From Pseudomonas denitrificans (nom. rej.) (GTDB lineage: Bacteria > Pseudomonadota > Gammaproteobacteria > Pseudomonadales > Pseudomonadaceae): 64,000 nucleotides of DNA. The translations under genes were made by a program, and so were the position numbers. The first letter of the stretch is position 1; each line of letters begins with the position of its first letter. Positions 39,676 through 50,611 of this stretch are shown here, piece by piece. The notes beneath the pieces were generated by a model that worked only from the letters and a program-made list of their open reading frames with translations, searched no databases and was not told the origin of the DNA. Location of the stretch: positions 6,300,501 through 6,364,500 of the forward strand of contig NZ_CP043626.1 of the NCBI RefSeq assembly GCF_008807415.1. The letters run 5' to 3'.

Positions 39676-42600
39676 GTGATTTCGCGCTTCTTCATCGAAC
39701 GTCCGGTGTTCGCGATGGTGATTTCCATCGTGATCCTGCTCGCGGGCCTGGTGGCCATGCGCGCGCTGCCCATCGCCCAGTACCCGGAAATCGTGCCGCC
39801 GGAAGTCTCCGTGACGGCCTCCTACCCGGGCGCCAGCTCCCAGGTCATCGCCGAAACCGTGGCCGCTCCGCTGGAGCAGGAAATCAACGGCGTGGAGGGC
39901 ATGATCTACCAGCTGTCCAACTCCGACGCCAGCGGCGCCATGAGCCTGACCGTGTACTTCGAGGTCGGCACCGACCCCGACCAGGCCACCATCGACGTCA
40001 ACAACAAGGTGCAGGCGGCGCTCGCCAAGCTGCCCGAGGAAGTGCGCCGGCAGGGCGTGAAGGTGGAGAAGAAATCCTCCGACATCCTGCAGGTGGTGAC
40101 GCTGTTTTCGCCGGACAACTCCCGCGACCCGATCTTCATCAGCAACTACGCGCTGATCAACGTGATCGACGACCTCAAGCGGATTCCCGGTGTCGGCGAC
40201 GTCAGCCAGTTCGGTTCCAAGGACTATTCGATGCGCATCTGGCTGCGGCCGGACAAGCTGGCGCAGTACAACCTCACGCCTACCGACGTGGTGAACGCGG
40301 TGCGCGAGCAGAACTCGCAGTTCGCCGCCGGCAGCTTCGGCCAGCAGCCGATGAAGGAGCCGCAGGACTTCACCTACATGGCCACAGCGCAGGGGCGCTT
40401 CACCGATCCGAAGGAGTTCGAGAACGTCATCCTGCGCAGTGATTCGACTGGCGCCAGCCTGCTGCTCAAGGACGTGGCGCGGGTCGAGCTGGGCGCGCAG
40501 GACTACTCCCTGGTTACCTCGCTCAACGGCCAGCAGAACGCTGCCTTCGGTATCTACCTGCAACCGGGCGCCAACGCCCTGGACACCGCCGAGGCCGTGC
40601 GTACCCACATGGAAGCGCTGGCCAAGCGTTTCCCGCAGGGCATCGCCTTCAAGATTCCCTACGACACCACTACCTTCGTGAAGGTGTCCATCGAGGAGGT
40701 GATCCATACCTTCATCGAGGCGCTGATCCTGGTGATGGTGGTGGTGTTCATCTTCCTGCAGAACATCCGCGCCACGCTGATCCCGGTGCTGGCGATCCCG
40801 GTGTCGCTGGTCGGCACCTTCGCCGGCATGTACCTGATGGGCTTCTCCATCAACCTGTTGTCGCTGTTCGGCATGGTGCTGGCGATCGGCATCGTGGTGG
40901 ACGACGCCATCGTGGTACTGGAGAACGTCGAGCGGGTAATGCGCACCGAGAAGCTCAGCCCGAAAGAGGCGGCGATCAAGGCCATGGAGGAAGTGACCGG
41001 GCCGATCATCGCCATCGTGCTGGTGCTCTGCGCGGTATTCATCCCGGTCGGCTTCCTCGGCGGTCTGGCGGGCCAGATGTACAAGCAGTTCGCGATCACC
41101 ATCGCCGTGTCGGTGGTGATCTCCGGCATCGTCGCGCTGACGCTCTCTCCTGCGCTCTGCGCGCTGATCCTCAAGCCCGAGCACAAGGAGCCGGCTGCAC
41201 CATTCCGCTGGTTCAACAACGCCTTCGAACGCATCACCAACGGCTACGGCGCCGGGGTGCAGTTCTTCCTCAAGCGGGCAGCTCTTGGCCTGATATTGTT
41301 CGGCGGCATGATCGCGCTGCTGGTCATCCTGTTCGGCCGGGTGCCCGGCTCGCTGGTGCCTGACGAAGACCAGGGCTACGTGCTCAACGCCTACTTCCTG
41401 CCGCCGGCGGCTTCGCTGAGCCGTACCGAGAAGCTCACCGGCGACGTGACCCAGGAACTGATGAAGCATCCGGCCGTGGCTGACGTGGTGACCTTCGCCG
41501 GTTTCGACATCCTCACCTTCGGCACCCGCAGCAACGCCGGGGTGTCCTTCGTCACCCTGAAGGACTGGAAGGAGCGCAACACGCCCGAGCTGGACGCACG
41601 CAACCTGACCCGCGAGTTCATGAAGATGGGGGCGGGCCAGGAAGACGGCGTGGTGATGTCCTTCAACCCGCCGCCGATCACCGGCATGAGTACCACCGGC
41701 GGCTTCGAGGCCTACATCCAGGACCGCAGCGGCGGCACCTCCGAGCAGCTCGAGGAGATCACCACCAAGTTCCTTGCAGCGGCCGGCAAGCGCCCTGAAC
41801 TGGCGGGGCTGAACACCACCTTCAACGCCAACGTGCCGCAGTACTACGTCGACCTGGACCGTACCAAGGCGCGTTCCCTGGGTGTGGCCATCGACGACGT
41901 GTTCACGGCCATGCAGTCCACCTTCGGCAGCTACTACGTCAACGACTTCACCCTCTACGGGCGGACCTGGCAGGTCTCCCTGGAGTCGGAGCCGGAGTTC
42001 CGCCGCAAGCCGGACGACCTCAGCCAGGTCTTCGTCCGCTCGTCCACCGGCGATCTGGTGCCGCTGACCACGCTGGTCTCGGTCAAGCGCATCCTCGGCC
42101 CGGACTCCTACGCGCGCTTCAACGTGTTCCCGGCGGCCAAGCTGCTCGGCGGCCCGGCGCCCGGCTACAGCTCCGGCCAGGCGCTGGCGGCCATGCAGGA
42201 AGTGGCCGACCAGGTGCTGGGCGAGGACTACTCGCTGGCCTGGATCGGCTCGGCCTACCAGGAACTGGCGACCCAGGGTTCGGGCAGCACCGCGTTCATC
42301 TTCGGCCTGATCCTGGTGTTCCTCATCCTCGCCGCCCAGTACGAACGCTGGACCCTGCCGCTGGCGGTGGTCACTGCGGTGCCCTTCGCGGTGTTCGGTG
42401 CGATCCTGGCGATCTGGCTGCGTGGGCTGGATAACGACGTGTACTTCCAGGTCGGCCTGGTGACCCTGATCGGCCTGGCGGCGAAGAATGCCATCCTGAT
42501 CATCGAGTTCGCCGTGCTGTGCCGCGAGGAGCAGGGCATGGGCCCGGTCGAGGCGGCGCTGGAGGCGGCCAAGCTGCGCTTCCGCCCCATCGTGATGACC

Positions 42601-42828
42601 TCGCTGGCCTTCATCCTGGGTTGCGTGCCGCTGGCCATCAGCACTGGCGCCGGTTCCGCGAGCCGCCATTCCATCGGCACCGGGGTGATCGGCGGGATGC
42701 TCGCCGCGACCCTGCTGGCGACCTTCCTCATCCCGATGTTCTACATGCTGGTGGAGTCGGCCGCGGACAAGGTCGGCGGCCGCAAGGCCAAGGCCAAGCC
42801 CGAGCCAGAGGGCGCGCACGAAGCCTGA
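39676..42828 (+). CDS. RND efflux transporter, inner-membrane permease (HAE1)
   Basis: The 1050-residue HAE1-type pump has twelve helices and two large periplasmic loops. The proton-relay motif [16 protein letters not shown] lies in helix 4, and the C-terminal half has [20 protein letters not shown]. The N-terminus, [20 protein letters not shown], is standard. Translation starts at GTG with AAGGAG eight bases upstream. Sequence is of the MexB/MexF/AcrB kind, but I would not name the orthologue. No outer-membrane channel gene follows, so it must borrow an OprM-like channel encoded elsewhere. Confidence 0.94.
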   Translation: MISRFFIERPVFAMVISIVILLAGLVAMRALPIAQYPEIVPPEVSVTASYPGASSQVIAETVAAPLEQEINGVEGMIYQLSNSDASGAMSLTVYFEVGTDPDQATIDVNNKVQAALAKLPEEVRRQGVKVEKKSSDILQVVTLFSPDNSRDPIFISNYALINVIDDLKRIPGVGDVSQFGSKDYSMRIWLRPDKLAQYNLTPTDVVNAVREQNSQFAAGSFGQQPMKEPQDFTYMATAQGRFTDPKEFENVILRSDSTGASLLLKDVARVELGAQDYSLVTSLNGQQNAAFGIYLQPGANALDTAEAVRTHMEALAKRFPQGIAFKIPYDTTTFVKVSIEEVIHTFIEALILVMVVVFIFLQNIRATLIPVLAIPVSLVGTFAGMYLMGFSINLLSLFGMVLAIGIVVDDAIVVLENVERVMRTEKLSPKEAAIKAMEEVTGPIIAIVLVLCAVFIPVGFLGGLAGQMYKQFAITIAVSVVISGIVALTLSPALCALILKPEHKEPAAPFRWFNNAFERITNGYGAGVQFFLKRAALGLILFGGMIALLVILFGRVPGSLVPDEDQGYVLNAYFLPPAASLSRTEKLTGDVTQELMKHPAVADVVTFAGFDILTFGTRSNAGVSFVTLKDWKERNTPELDARNLTREFMKMGAGQEDGVVMSFNPPPITGMSTTGGFEAYIQDRSGGTSEQLEEITTKFLAAAGKRPELAGLNTTFNANVPQYYVDLDRTKARSLGVAIDDVFTAMQSTFGSYYVNDFTLYGRTWQVSLESEPEFRRKPDDLSQVFVRSSTGDLVPLTTLVSVKRILGPDSYARFNVFPAAKLLGGPAPGYSSGQALAAMQEVADQVLGEDYSLAWIGSAYQELATQGSGSTAFIFGLILVFLILAAQYERWTLPLAVVTAVPFAVFGAILAIWLRGLDNDVYFQVGLVTLIGLAAKNAILIIEFAVLCREEQGMGPVEAALEAAKLRFRPIVMTSLAFILGCVPLAISTGAGSASRHSIGTGVIGGMLAATLLATFLIPMFYMLVESAADKVGGRKAKAKPEPEGAHEA

Positions 42829-42834
42829 TGCGAA

Positions 42835-42865
42835 AGCGGGCCCGGCCGGTGTGGCCGGACCCGCT
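42835..42865 (+). terminator. Hairpin after the RND permease gene
   Basis: AGCGGGCCCGGCC and GGCCGGACCCGCT pair with one internal mismatch around a GGTGT loop, seven bases past the stop. The tail TCTCCCATTGTTT is only partly T-rich. Confidence 0.6.
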
Positions 42866-43039
42866 TCTCCCATTGTTTCGGGAGTTGCCTGGGGAGTTGC
42901 TTAGGGAGCTTGCTAATTTTCCGGCGCTCGCCACAATGCAAGGCTTCGCCGCGCCTTCCCTGCGCGCCAATCCGTTAGCCACACCTGCCTGCCCGCGGCC
43001 TCTGCCGCCCTTCGGTGGACGCGTGTGACCAGGTGATCC

Positions 43040-44215
43040 ATGAACCTCCGCATCCTGCTGATCCTCGGCGCCCTCAGCGCCTTCGGGCCCATGGCCATCG
43101 ACTTCTACCTGCCCAGCTTCCCGGCGCTGGCGCAGGCCTTCGGTACCGACGTCGAGCACATCCAGCTGAGCCTGTCGGCCTACTTCGCCGGCCTCGCCAT
43201 CGGCCAACTGCTCTACGGCCCGCTGGCCGACCGCATCGGCCGGCGCATCCCCTTGCTGCTGGGGGTGAGCATCTTCACCCTGGCGTCGCTCGCCTGCGCC
43301 TTCGCGCCGAACCTGGAATGGCTGATCGGCGCGCGCTTCGTCCAGGCCCTGGGTGGCTGCGCGGGGATGGTGATCTCGCGGGCGGTGGTGCGTGACCTGT
43401 GCGACCCGATCGCCGCCGCCAAGGCCTTCTCGCAGCTGATGCTGGTGATGGGCCTGGCGCCGATCCTCGCGCCGCTGGGTGGCGGGTTGCTGCTGAGCCT
43501 GTCCGGCTGGCAGTCGATCTTCTATTGCCTGACGCTGTTCAGCGCCCTGGCCGGCGGCGCCATCGCCCTGTGGCTGCCCGAGACCATTCCGAGCGGGCCG
43601 CGCCCGCCGTTGCGCGGTGCGCTGAAGCAGTACCGCGCGCTGTTCCGCGACCGCTCCTTCATTACTTATGCACTGACCGGCGGGGTCGCCATTGCCGGGA
43701 TGTTCTCCTACATCGCCGGTTCGCCCTTCGTCTTCATCGAACTCTACGGCGTGCCGGCCGAGCACTACGGCTGGATCTTCGGCAGCAATGCGGCGGGCTT
43801 CATCCTGATGGCGCAGGTCAACGCGCGGCTGCTGCGCTATCGCGGGCCGGGGTTCTGGCTGCGCCGGGCGGTGTGGGTGTACTTCGGCTGCGGCGTGGCG
43901 CTGCTGGCGATCACCCTGGCCAAGCCCGAGCACCTGTGGCCGCTGCTGGTACCGTTGTTCGGCGCCATCGCCAGCCTGGGCTTCCTGCTGCCCAACTCCT
44001 CGGCCTGCGCCATGGCCAGCCAGGGTCGGCACGCGGGCAGCGCCTCGGCGCTGATGGGCAGCCTGCAGTTCACCGTCGCCGCCTGCGCTTCGGCGCTGGT
44101 CGGTGCTTTGCACGACGGCTCGGCACTGCCGATGGCGGTGGTCATCACCGTCTGCGGCCTGGTGGCCGCGATGCTCGGCTGGCTGAGCGGGCAGATCAGC
44201 GAACGCGCGGCCTGA
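43040..44215 (+). CDS. Bcr/CflA-family MFS drug transporter
   Basis: The 391-residue protein has twelve predicted helices. It shows the MFS motif YGPLADRIGRR and the Bcr/CflA signature ALSAFGPMAIDFYLPSFPAL near the N-terminus. Such pumps export bicyclomycin, chloramphenicol or sulphonamide-type drugs and some dipeptides. It lies 211 nt after the RND operon and could be independent. Its stop is directly adjacent to the end of a convergent small gene. Confidence 0.92.
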   Translation: MNLRILLILGALSAFGPMAIDFYLPSFPALAQAFGTDVEHIQLSLSAYFAGLAIGQLLYGPLADRIGRRIPLLLGVSIFTLASLACAFAPNLEWLIGARFVQALGGCAGMVISRAVVRDLCDPIAAAKAFSQLMLVMGLAPILAPLGGGLLLSLSGWQSIFYCLTLFSALAGGAIALWLPETIPSGPRPPLRGALKQYRALFRDRSFITYALTGGVAIAGMFSYIAGSPFVFIELYGVPAEHYGWIFGSNAAGFILMAQVNARLLRYRGPGFWLRRAVWVYFGCGVALLAITLAKPEHLWPLLVPLFGAIASLGFLLPNSSACAMASQGRHAGSASALMGSLQFTVAACASALVGALHDGSALPMAVVITVCGLVAAMLGWLSGQISERAA

Positions 44216-44395
44216 TCAGCTGGCGGCGCGTTGCACCAGTTCGGGTAGCCGGTGCGGGGCCTTCAGGCGGGCTTCGAGGGTCGCGACGAAACTGCGCGCC
44301 TCGAGCTCGCTGCGGAAGCCCACGGCCTGCTGGTCGAGACAGACTTCCCACGGTTGGTCTTTGCGCAAGCGGGACGGACGGACGAGGATGTTCAC
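44216..44395 (-). CDS. Small conserved hypothetical protein
   Basis: The 59-residue product (MNILVRPSRLRKDQPWEVCL and onward) is basic and soluble and looks like a short RNA/DNA-binding-sized protein, but I know no function. The GTG at 44395 has AGGGG eight bases upstream; a GTG three codons earlier (44404) is also open. It abuts the convergent transporter gene with no gap. Confidence 0.65.
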   Translation of the reverse strand: MNILVRPSRLRKDQPWEVCLDQQAVGFRSELEARSFVATLEARLKAPHRLPELVQRAAS

Positions 44396-44698
44396 GGTGC
44401 TCACCCCTGTGCTGTCAGGTGAAAAGGGACTCTCAGTGTAGTCCTGTCACATGGCGGTAGTAGGTGCGACCTGTGGTCGCCGACATGCGGTGGCGGCGCT
44501 GCCGGAAAACTCTCCAGCTCCCGTGCCAGAGCGCTCCATCCGCCGTCGTGCCGCTTCGCTGAAAAATCCTGCAAAGCATTACTGCCGGCCCGCTTGCGGG
44601 GTGCGCGGCAGGACTACGACCAAAGGTTGATGGTGGGGTGGCGATCCCCGTCCATACTCGTTGTTCGACCTCGATAACAACAATAAGAGGCAGTGACG

Positions 44699-46594
44699 AT
44701 GAGTTACCGGCAGTCCCATGAACGCTCCATCGCGGAGCCTTCCGCCTTCTGGGCCGAACAGGCCGGCCGCGTGGCCTGGTACCGCGCGCCGCAGGACACC
44801 CTGCAGGCCCTGCCCGACGGCAGCCACCGCTGGTTCGCCGATGGCCGCCTGAACACCTGCTACCTCGCCCTCGACCGGCAGATCGAGCTGGGCCGCGGCA
44901 ACCAGGCAGCGCTGATCTACGACTCCCCCGTGACCAATACCCAGCAGCGCTTCAGCTACCTGGAGCTGCGCGATGAAGTCGCGCGCCTGGCTGGCGCCCT
45001 GCGCGCGCTGGGGGTGGAGAAGGGCGACGGGGTGATCATCTACATGCCGATGGTGCCCCAGGCGGCCATGGCCATGCTCGCCTGTGCCCGGCTCGGCGCG
45101 GTGCACTCGGTGGTCTTCGGTGGCTTTGCGCCCCACGAACTGGCGCTGCGCATCGACGACGCCAGACCCAAGCTGGTGCTCACCGCCTCCTGCGGCCTGG
45201 AGTTCGAGCGGGTGATCGAATACAAGCCGCTGGTGGACAAGGCCCTGGAGCTGGCCAGCCACCAGCCGGCCCATGTGCTGGTGCTGCAACGCCCGCAGGC
45301 GATGGCGGAGCTCAAGGCCGGCCGCGACCTCGACTGGCGCGAAACCCTGGCCCACGCGCAACCGGCCGACCCGGTGGAGGTCGCCAGCGGCGACCCGCTG
45401 TACATCATGTACACCTCCGGCACCACCGGGAAACCCAAGGGCATCGTGCGCGACAACGGCGGCCACGCGGTAGCGCTGAGCTATGCACTGCCGGCCATCT
45501 TCGGCCTGCAGCCGGGGGATGTCTGGTGGGGCGTTTCCGATGTCGGCTGGGTGGTCGGCCACTCGCTGATCGTCTACGGACCGCTGATGAATGGCTGCAC
45601 CACAGTGTTCTACGAAGGCAAGCCGGTGCGCACGCCCGACGCCGGCAGCTACTGGCGGGTGATCGAGGAGCACAAGGTCAACAGCCTGTTCTGTGCGCCC
45701 ACGGCAATCCGCGCGATCCGCAAGGAAGACCCCCAGGGCGACCTGCTCAAACGTTACGACCTGAGCTCGCTGCGCCACCTGTTCCTCGCCGGCGAGAAGC
45801 TCGACAGCAGCACCCAGCACTGGCTGGAGGAACTCACCGGCAAGCCGGTGCACGACCACTGGTGGCAGACCGAGACCGGCTGGCCGGTGACCGCGCCCTG
45901 CACCGGCCTGGGCGACCACGACCTGCGCGCCGGCTCCACCAACCGCGCGGTGCCCGGTTACCACGTGCAGGTGGTGGACGACGAGGGTCGGCTGCTCGGG
46001 GCGAACGAGCAGGGCTCCATCGTCATTGCCCTGCCGCTTCCGCCCGGCTGCGCGCAGACACTGTGGAACGATCATCCGCGCTACCTGCAGGCGTACCTGA
46101 AGACCTATCCCGGCTACTACCACACTGGCGACGGCGGCTATGTGGACGAGGAGGGCTTCGTCTACATCATGGGCCGCACCGACGACGTGATTAACGTCTC
46201 CGGCCACCGTTTATCCACCGGCGAGATGGAAGAGCTGTTGGCGCTGCACGAGGCCGTCGCCGAGTGCGCGGTGATCGCCGTGCAGGATGACCTCAAGGGG
46301 CATGTGCCGCTGGGGCTGGTGGTGCTCAAGGACGGCGCGCAGGCGACCGAGGCCAACCTGCAGCGCGAGCTGGTGGCGCTGGTGCGCGAGCGCATCGGCG
46401 CGCTGGCCTGCTTCCAGCGCGCGGTGGTGGTCAAGCGCCTGCCCAAGACCCGCTCGGGCAAGATCCTGCGCGCGGTGCTGCGCAAGATCGCCGACGGCGA
46501 GAGCTATGCGCCGCCTTCCACCATCGACGACCCGGCGATCCTCGGCGAGATTGCCGAGCGCCTCGATCAGGCCGGCCTGGCCAAGGCGGGCTGA
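44699..46594 (+). CDS. prpE: Propionate-CoA ligase PrpE
   Basis: The 631-residue acyl-CoA synthetase has the AMP-binding motif YTSGTTGKPKGIVRDNGGHA, whose RDNGGHAVAL extension is the PrpE mark, then WWQTETGWPVT, GRTDDVINVSGHRLSTGEME and the acetylatable Lys in KTRSGKILRAVLRK. It activates propionate to propionyl-CoA, the substrate for PrpC encoded 36 kb away. AGAGG precedes the ATG. The Lys is a likely Pat/GNAT acetylation switch. A strong terminator follows. Confidence 0.93.
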   Translation: MSYRQSHERSIAEPSAFWAEQAGRVAWYRAPQDTLQALPDGSHRWFADGRLNTCYLALDRQIELGRGNQAALIYDSPVTNTQQRFSYLELRDEVARLAGALRALGVEKGDGVIIYMPMVPQAAMAMLACARLGAVHSVVFGGFAPHELALRIDDARPKLVLTASCGLEFERVIEYKPLVDKALELASHQPAHVLVLQRPQAMAELKAGRDLDWRETLAHAQPADPVEVASGDPLYIMYTSGTTGKPKGIVRDNGGHAVALSYALPAIFGLQPGDVWWGVSDVGWVVGHSLIVYGPLMNGCTTVFYEGKPVRTPDAGSYWRVIEEHKVNSLFCAPTAIRAIRKEDPQGDLLKRYDLSSLRHLFLAGEKLDSSTQHWLEELTGKPVHDHWWQTETGWPVTAPCTGLGDHDLRAGSTNRAVPGYHVQVVDDEGRLLGANEQGSIVIALPLPPGCAQTLWNDHPRYLQAYLKTYPGYYHTGDGGYVDEEGFVYIMGRTDDVINVSGHRLSTGEMEELLALHEAVAECAVIAVQDDLKGHVPLGLVVLKDGAQATEANLQRELVALVRERIGALACFQRAVVVKRLPKTRSGKILRAVLRKIADGESYAPPSTIDDPAILGEIAERLDQAGLAKAG

Positions 46595-46629
46595 TATCCC
46601 ACGACGCCGGTACTGCCGGCGTATTTCCA

Positions 46630-46656
46630 GGGCCGCACTCGTTGCGGCCCTTTTTT
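46630..46656 (+). terminator. Rho-independent terminator of prpE
   Basis: GGGCCGCA-CTCGT-TGCGGCCC forms an 8-bp stem followed directly by six T. Confidence 0.92.
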
Positions 46657-46745
46657 ATCTGCAGGGTGAGTGCGGGACTGCAGGAATAAAGGCCAATCGC
46701 CATCTAGACTGATGTCAACGAGCCTCTACTTGCGGTGTGGCGTTC

Positions 46746-47180
46746 ATGGTCAATCCTGTGGTCCTCGACGAGGAGGAGCTCGAAGCGCTGCGCGAAGTGA
46801 CCGCGCGGGCGCCGCGCAAGCCGCTGGTGCTGGTGGTCGACGACGACCTTGAGGTGCTGGCCGAGCTGCGCGAACTGATCGAGGGGGCGAACCTGCGCTG
46901 CCTGACCGCCGGCAGCGCCGTCGAAGCGCTGCGGCGCATCCGTCGCGACGAGTCGGACATCGACCTGCTGGTGACCGACCTGCGCATGGAGCACCAGGGC
47001 GCGGGGCTGGACCTGATCCGCGAACTGAACGAGGTCGGCACCTTCCTGCCGATCATCGTCCTGTCGGGCCAGGCCGATGCTCGCGACGTGATCGAGGCGA
47101 TGCGGCTGAACGTGCTGGATTTCATGGTCAAGCCGCTGGACCCGCTGTACTTCCTCGACCTGCTCAGCCGTTATCTGTAG
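46746..47180 (+). CDS. Stand-alone response regulator receiver
   Basis: The 144-residue protein has a 25-residue lead and one receiver domain: acidic pocket VVDDDLEV, phosphoacceptor VTDLRM and Lys in FMVKPLDP. No output domain follows and no kinase is adjacent, so the partner is unknown. The ATG at 46746 lacks a clear ribosome site; a GTG three codons up is possible. Confidence 0.85.
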   Translation: MVNPVVLDEEELEALREVTARAPRKPLVLVVDDDLEVLAELRELIEGANLRCLTAGSAVEALRRIRRDESDIDLLVTDLRMEHQGAGLDLIRELNEVGTFLPIIVLSGQADARDVIEAMRLNVLDFMVKPLDPLYFLDLLSRYL

Positions 47181-47211
47181 GACCGTGCAACGGGCGAGCC
47201 CGATAACGGCG

Positions 47212-48117
47212 TTACAGCGTCTGCGCCTTGAAGGTATCGCACTTGCCCGGCGCACCGCTCTCGAAGCCGATCTTGAACCAGCGCACGCGCTGCGCGGACG
47301 AACCGTGGGTGAAGGAATCGGGCATCACCGTGCCGCGCGCCTGGCGCTGCAGGTGGTCGTCGCCGATGGCGTTGGCGGCGTTCAGCGCCTCTTCCACGTC
47401 GCCCGGCTCCAGCCAGTTCAGGCGCTGCTGGGCGTGATTGGCCCAGACACCGGCAAAGCAGTCGGCCTGCAGTTCCTGGCGCACCGAAAGCCCGTTGGCG
47501 CCTTCCATGCGCGCGCCGCGCTGGCGGGCGGCGTTGATCTTCGCGGAGATGCCCAGCAGGTTCTGCACATGGTGGCCGACCTCGTGGGCGATCACGTAGG
47601 CCTGGGCGAAGTCGCCGGCGGCGGAGAACTTCTGTTCCATCTCGCGGAAGAAACCGAGGTCGAGGTACACGCGGTGGTCGCCCGGGCAGTAGAACGGCCC
47701 GACCGCCGAGGAGGCGAAGCCGCACGCCGAGTTCACCCCGCCGTTGAACAGGATCAGCTTGGGCTGCTCGTACTGCTGGTTGCTGCGGGAGAAGATCTCA
47801 CCCCAGGTGTCCTCGGTATCGCCGAGAATCGAGCGGACGAAGTCCACCTGTGGATCGTTGCCGGTGGCCGGCTTGCCTTGCGTCGGCCGCGCCGGCGCCT
47901 GCTGCTGGGAGACGTCCATCTGGCCGAGCAGCGAGCCGAGGATGGTCATCGGGTCCTGCCCGGAGAGCAGGCCGATCACCACCACGATGGCCACGCCGCC
48001 CAGGCTCAGGCCGCGACCGCCGATGCGCATGCCTCCGCCACTGCCCATGCCACCACCGCCGCTGTCATCGCGGGCATCCACTACGTTGTCGCTGCGTCGT
48101 CCTTTGCGCCATTGCAT
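47212..48117 (-). CDS. YpfJ-family neutral zinc metallopeptidase
   Basis: The 301-residue protein has a cytoplasmic Arg/Gly-rich start, one membrane helix (LSLGGVAIVVVIGLLSG) and an extracytoplasmic domain with the zinc motif HEVGHHVQNL and the downstream ELQADCFAGVWANHA. This is the YpfJ/KPN_02809 zincin-like family. The substrate is unknown. Confidence 0.93.
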   Translation of the reverse strand: MQWRKGRRSDNVVDARDDSGGGGMGSGGGMRIGGRGLSLGGVAIVVVIGLLSGQDPMTILGSLLGQMDVSQQQAPARPTQGKPATGNDPQVDFVRSILGDTEDTWGEIFSRSNQQYEQPKLILFNGGVNSACGFASSAVGPFYCPGDHRVYLDLGFFREMEQKFSAAGDFAQAYVIAHEVGHHVQNLLGISAKINAARQRGARMEGANGLSVRQELQADCFAGVWANHAQQRLNWLEPGDVEEALNAANAIGDDHLQRQARGTVMPDSFTHGSSAQRVRWFKIGFESGAPGKCDTFKAQTL

Positions 48118-48184
48118 GGCGGCATCTCCATCGAACAGGTGGGTTCAGTGTTGTCGCGGGTGGGGCTGGCCGCCAGCCCGGTCG

Positions 48185-49045
48185 TCAGGCGAAACGGTGC
48201 AGCAGCTCGGCGCGGGCGAGCAGTTGCACGTCGCCGCCGACGCGGACCTCATCATCCTGGCCGACCTGCACGTCGAGCCGACTGGGGCGGCCGACGAAGC
48301 GGCCCTGGGCCAGCTGGAACAGCTCGCCGCGGCGGGCCTTGCCCAGTTCCACCAGGTAGGCGGCAACGGGGCCGGCGGCGCTGCCGGTGGCGACGTCCTC
48401 GATGACCCCGGCGCCATCCCAGGTGCGGCCCTCGCGATTATCCACATCCAGCACGAAAACGAAGGCGGCGTTGAGTTTGGCCAGCTCGGCTGCCAGATCC
48501 GTGCGCTGGCGCACGCGGCCCAGGGCCTCGCTGCGTACCGGCAGCAGCAGGTAGGGCAGGCCGGTGCTGACCACGGCGGCGGGGTAGTCGGCGAGATCGC
48601 TGGCACTCAGCGAGAAGGCCTCGGCGAACCAGCGGCGCGCGTCATCGTCGAGCACGCTGCCGAAGTCGGCGGCGCCCTGGTTCATCTCGGCGTGGAAGCC
48701 GGCGCCGCGACGGCGCGTGGCGACCTTCACCTGCTTGGCTGGCAGCTCCAGCGTCCAGTGTTCTTCCTCGCCGCGCTGGTGCAGGTGGTGCAGCAGCGCA
48801 GCCGCGCCCAGCACCGGGTGGCCGGCGAAGGGCAGTTCCTCGTCGACGGTGAAGATGCGCGCCGAGTAGGTGTCCAGCGAGGCGGACGGGAACAGGAAGA
48901 TCGACTCGAACTGGCGCAGCTCCTGGGTCAGCGCCAGCAGGGTCTGGGCGGGAATGCCACGGGCGTCGGGGAATACCGCCAGGCCATTGCCGGTGAGCGG
49001 TTGGTCGGCGAAGACGTCGAGCTGCCAGTACTGTTGCGCGGACAT
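48185..49045 (-). CDS. PhzF-family isomerase-like protein
   Basis: The 286-residue protein has the PhzF/diaminopimelate-epimerase-like fold. The start [18 protein letters not shown], the catalytic Glu in [26 protein letters not shown] and [15 protein letters not shown] are all family marks. There is no phenazine operon around it, so a general isomerase or unknown metabolic role is more likely than phenazine synthesis. Confidence 0.92.
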   Translation of the reverse strand: MSAQQYWQLDVFADQPLTGNGLAVFPDARGIPAQTLLALTQELRQFESIFLFPSASLDTYSARIFTVDEELPFAGHPVLGAAALLHHLHQRGEEEHWTLELPAKQVKVATRRRGAGFHAEMNQGAADFGSVLDDDARRWFAEAFSLSASDLADYPAAVVSTGLPYLLLPVRSEALGRVRQRTDLAAELAKLNAAFVFVLDVDNREGRTWDGAGVIEDVATGSAAGPVAAYLVELGKARRGELFQLAQGRFVGRPSRLDVQVGQDDEVRVGGDVQLLARAELLHRFA

Positions 49046-49217
49046 GGGCCTCCAGATGCCGCCCTTGAGCGGCGCAAAGAAAAACTCGACAGCCAGCCTA
49101 GCGAGCTATATGTTCGCCGACAAGAAAGCGCAGGTCACAGCACCGCGCTTTCCAGGCCACCGCAGTGGCCGGCGTCGCTCGGACGGTTCCGGGCGCCTAC
49201 GTTCATCAGAGGACACC

Positions 49218-50435
49218 ATGACTGAGCCCCGTTCAGCTCGTCGCTTTGCGCGCATCGATCGCCTTCCCCCCTACGTTTTCAACATTACCGCCGAGCTGAA
49301 GATGGCCGCCCGCCGCCGTGGCGAGGACATCATCGACCTGTCCATGGGCAACCCGGACGGGGCCACGCCGCCGCACATCGTCGAGAAGCTCTGCCAGGTC
49401 GCCCAGCGCGAAGACACCCACGGCTACTCCACCTCCCGTGGCATCCCGCGCCTGCGCCGCGCCATCTCGCACTGGTACCGCGACCGCTACGAGGTCGAGA
49501 TCGACCCGGAATCCGAGGCCATCGTCACCATCGGCTCCAAGGAAGGCCTGGCGCACCTGATGCTGGCCACCCTGGACCACGGCGACACCATCCTGGTGCC
49601 CAACCCCAGCTACCCGATCCACATCTATGGCGCGGTGATCGCCGGCGCCCAGGTGCGCTCGGTGCCGCTGGTGCCGGGGATCGACTTCTTCAACGAGCTG
49701 GAGCGGGCGATCCGCGAATCGATCCCCAAGCCGAAGATGATGATCCTCGGCTTCCCCTCCAATCCTACCGCGCAGTGCGTGGAGCTGGACTTCTTCGAGC
49801 GCGTGGTCGACCTCGCCAAGCGCTATGACGTGCTGGTGGTGCACGACCTGGCCTACGCGGACATCACCTTCGATGGCTGGAAAGCCCCGTCGATCATGCA
49901 GGTGCCGGGCGCCAAGGACATCGCGGTGGAGTTCTTCACCCTGTCCAAGAGCTACAACATGGCCGGCTGGCGTATCGGCTTCATGGTCGGCAATCCGGAG
50001 CTGGTCTCGGCCCTGGCGCGGATCAAGAGCTACCACGACTACGGCACCTTCACCCCGCTGCAGGTGGCGGCCATCGCCGCGCTGGAAGGTGATCAGCAGT
50101 GCGTGCGCGATATCGCCGACCAGTATCAGAAGCGCCGCGACGTGCTGGTGAAGGGCCTCCACGAGGCCGGCTGGATGGTGGAGAACCCCAAGGCGTCGAT
50201 GTACATCTGGGCGAAGATCCCGCCGGCCTATGCGCACCTGGGGTCGCTGGAGTTCGCCAAGAAGCTGCTCAAGGACGCCAAGGTCTCGGTGTCGCCGGGC
50301 ATCGGCTTCGGCGACTACGGCGACGACCACGTGCGCTTCGCCCTGATCGAGAATCGCGACCGCCTGCGCCAGGCCGTGCGCGGGATTAAGGCGATGTTCC
50401 GCGCCGACGGCCTGTTGCCGGCCAAGGGCGAGTGA
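49218..50435 (+). CDS. alaC: Aminotransferase AlaC (glutamate-pyruvate type)
   Basis: The 405-residue fold-type I PLP enzyme carries the cofactor Lys in [17 protein letters not shown], the Asp in [15 protein letters not shown] and a C-terminal Arg in [13 protein letters not shown]. The start [20 protein letters not shown] is typical of AlaC/YfdZ proteins, which make alanine from pyruvate and glutamate. AGAGGA precedes the ATG. A terminator hairpin follows. Confidence 0.9.
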   Translation: MTEPRSARRFARIDRLPPYVFNITAELKMAARRRGEDIIDLSMGNPDGATPPHIVEKLCQVAQREDTHGYSTSRGIPRLRRAISHWYRDRYEVEIDPESEAIVTIGSKEGLAHLMLATLDHGDTILVPNPSYPIHIYGAVIAGAQVRSVPLVPGIDFFNELERAIRESIPKPKMMILGFPSNPTAQCVELDFFERVVDLAKRYDVLVVHDLAYADITFDGWKAPSIMQVPGAKDIAVEFFTLSKSYNMAGWRIGFMVGNPELVSALARIKSYHDYGTFTPLQVAAIAALEGDQQCVRDIADQYQKRRDVLVKGLHEAGWMVENPKASMYIWAKIPPAYAHLGSLEFAKKLLKDAKVSVSPGIGFGDYGDDHVRFALIENRDRLRQAVRGIKAMFRADGLLPAKGE

Positions 50436-50453
50436 CAGGATACGGAGAACGAA

Positions 50454-50477
50454 AAAGGCGGCCAGATGGCCGCCTTT
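50454..50477 (+). terminator. Terminator after alaC
   Basis: AAAGGCGGCCA and TGGCCGCCTTT pair perfectly around a two-base turn. The A-rich lead and T-rich tail make it bidirectional in form. Confidence 0.8.
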
Positions 50478-50611
50478 CTCGTTGTGGAGTCCCTCACCCC
50501 ATCCTGCTCGCGGAGCCATGTCGCGCGGGAACCTGGAGAGTGCCCCGCGCGTCGGAAGCCCCATCCCACCTCCACAAGCGTTCAGGGGTGAGGGAGTGCC
50601 TCGGTGTCAGG

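Noticed and set aside
38458..42873. A 1471-codon open frame antisense to the RND genes
   Set aside because: It is a mirror of strong G/C-ending codon use in the pump genes; the translation is His/Gln/Gly/Val-rich low-complexity and has no domain.
44405..44698. The gap before prpE as a site for a GTCGAC operator or small gene
   Set aside because: Only a short GCGACC/GGTCGC inverted repeat at 44466-44480 is present; no match to the propionate operator and no credible open frame.
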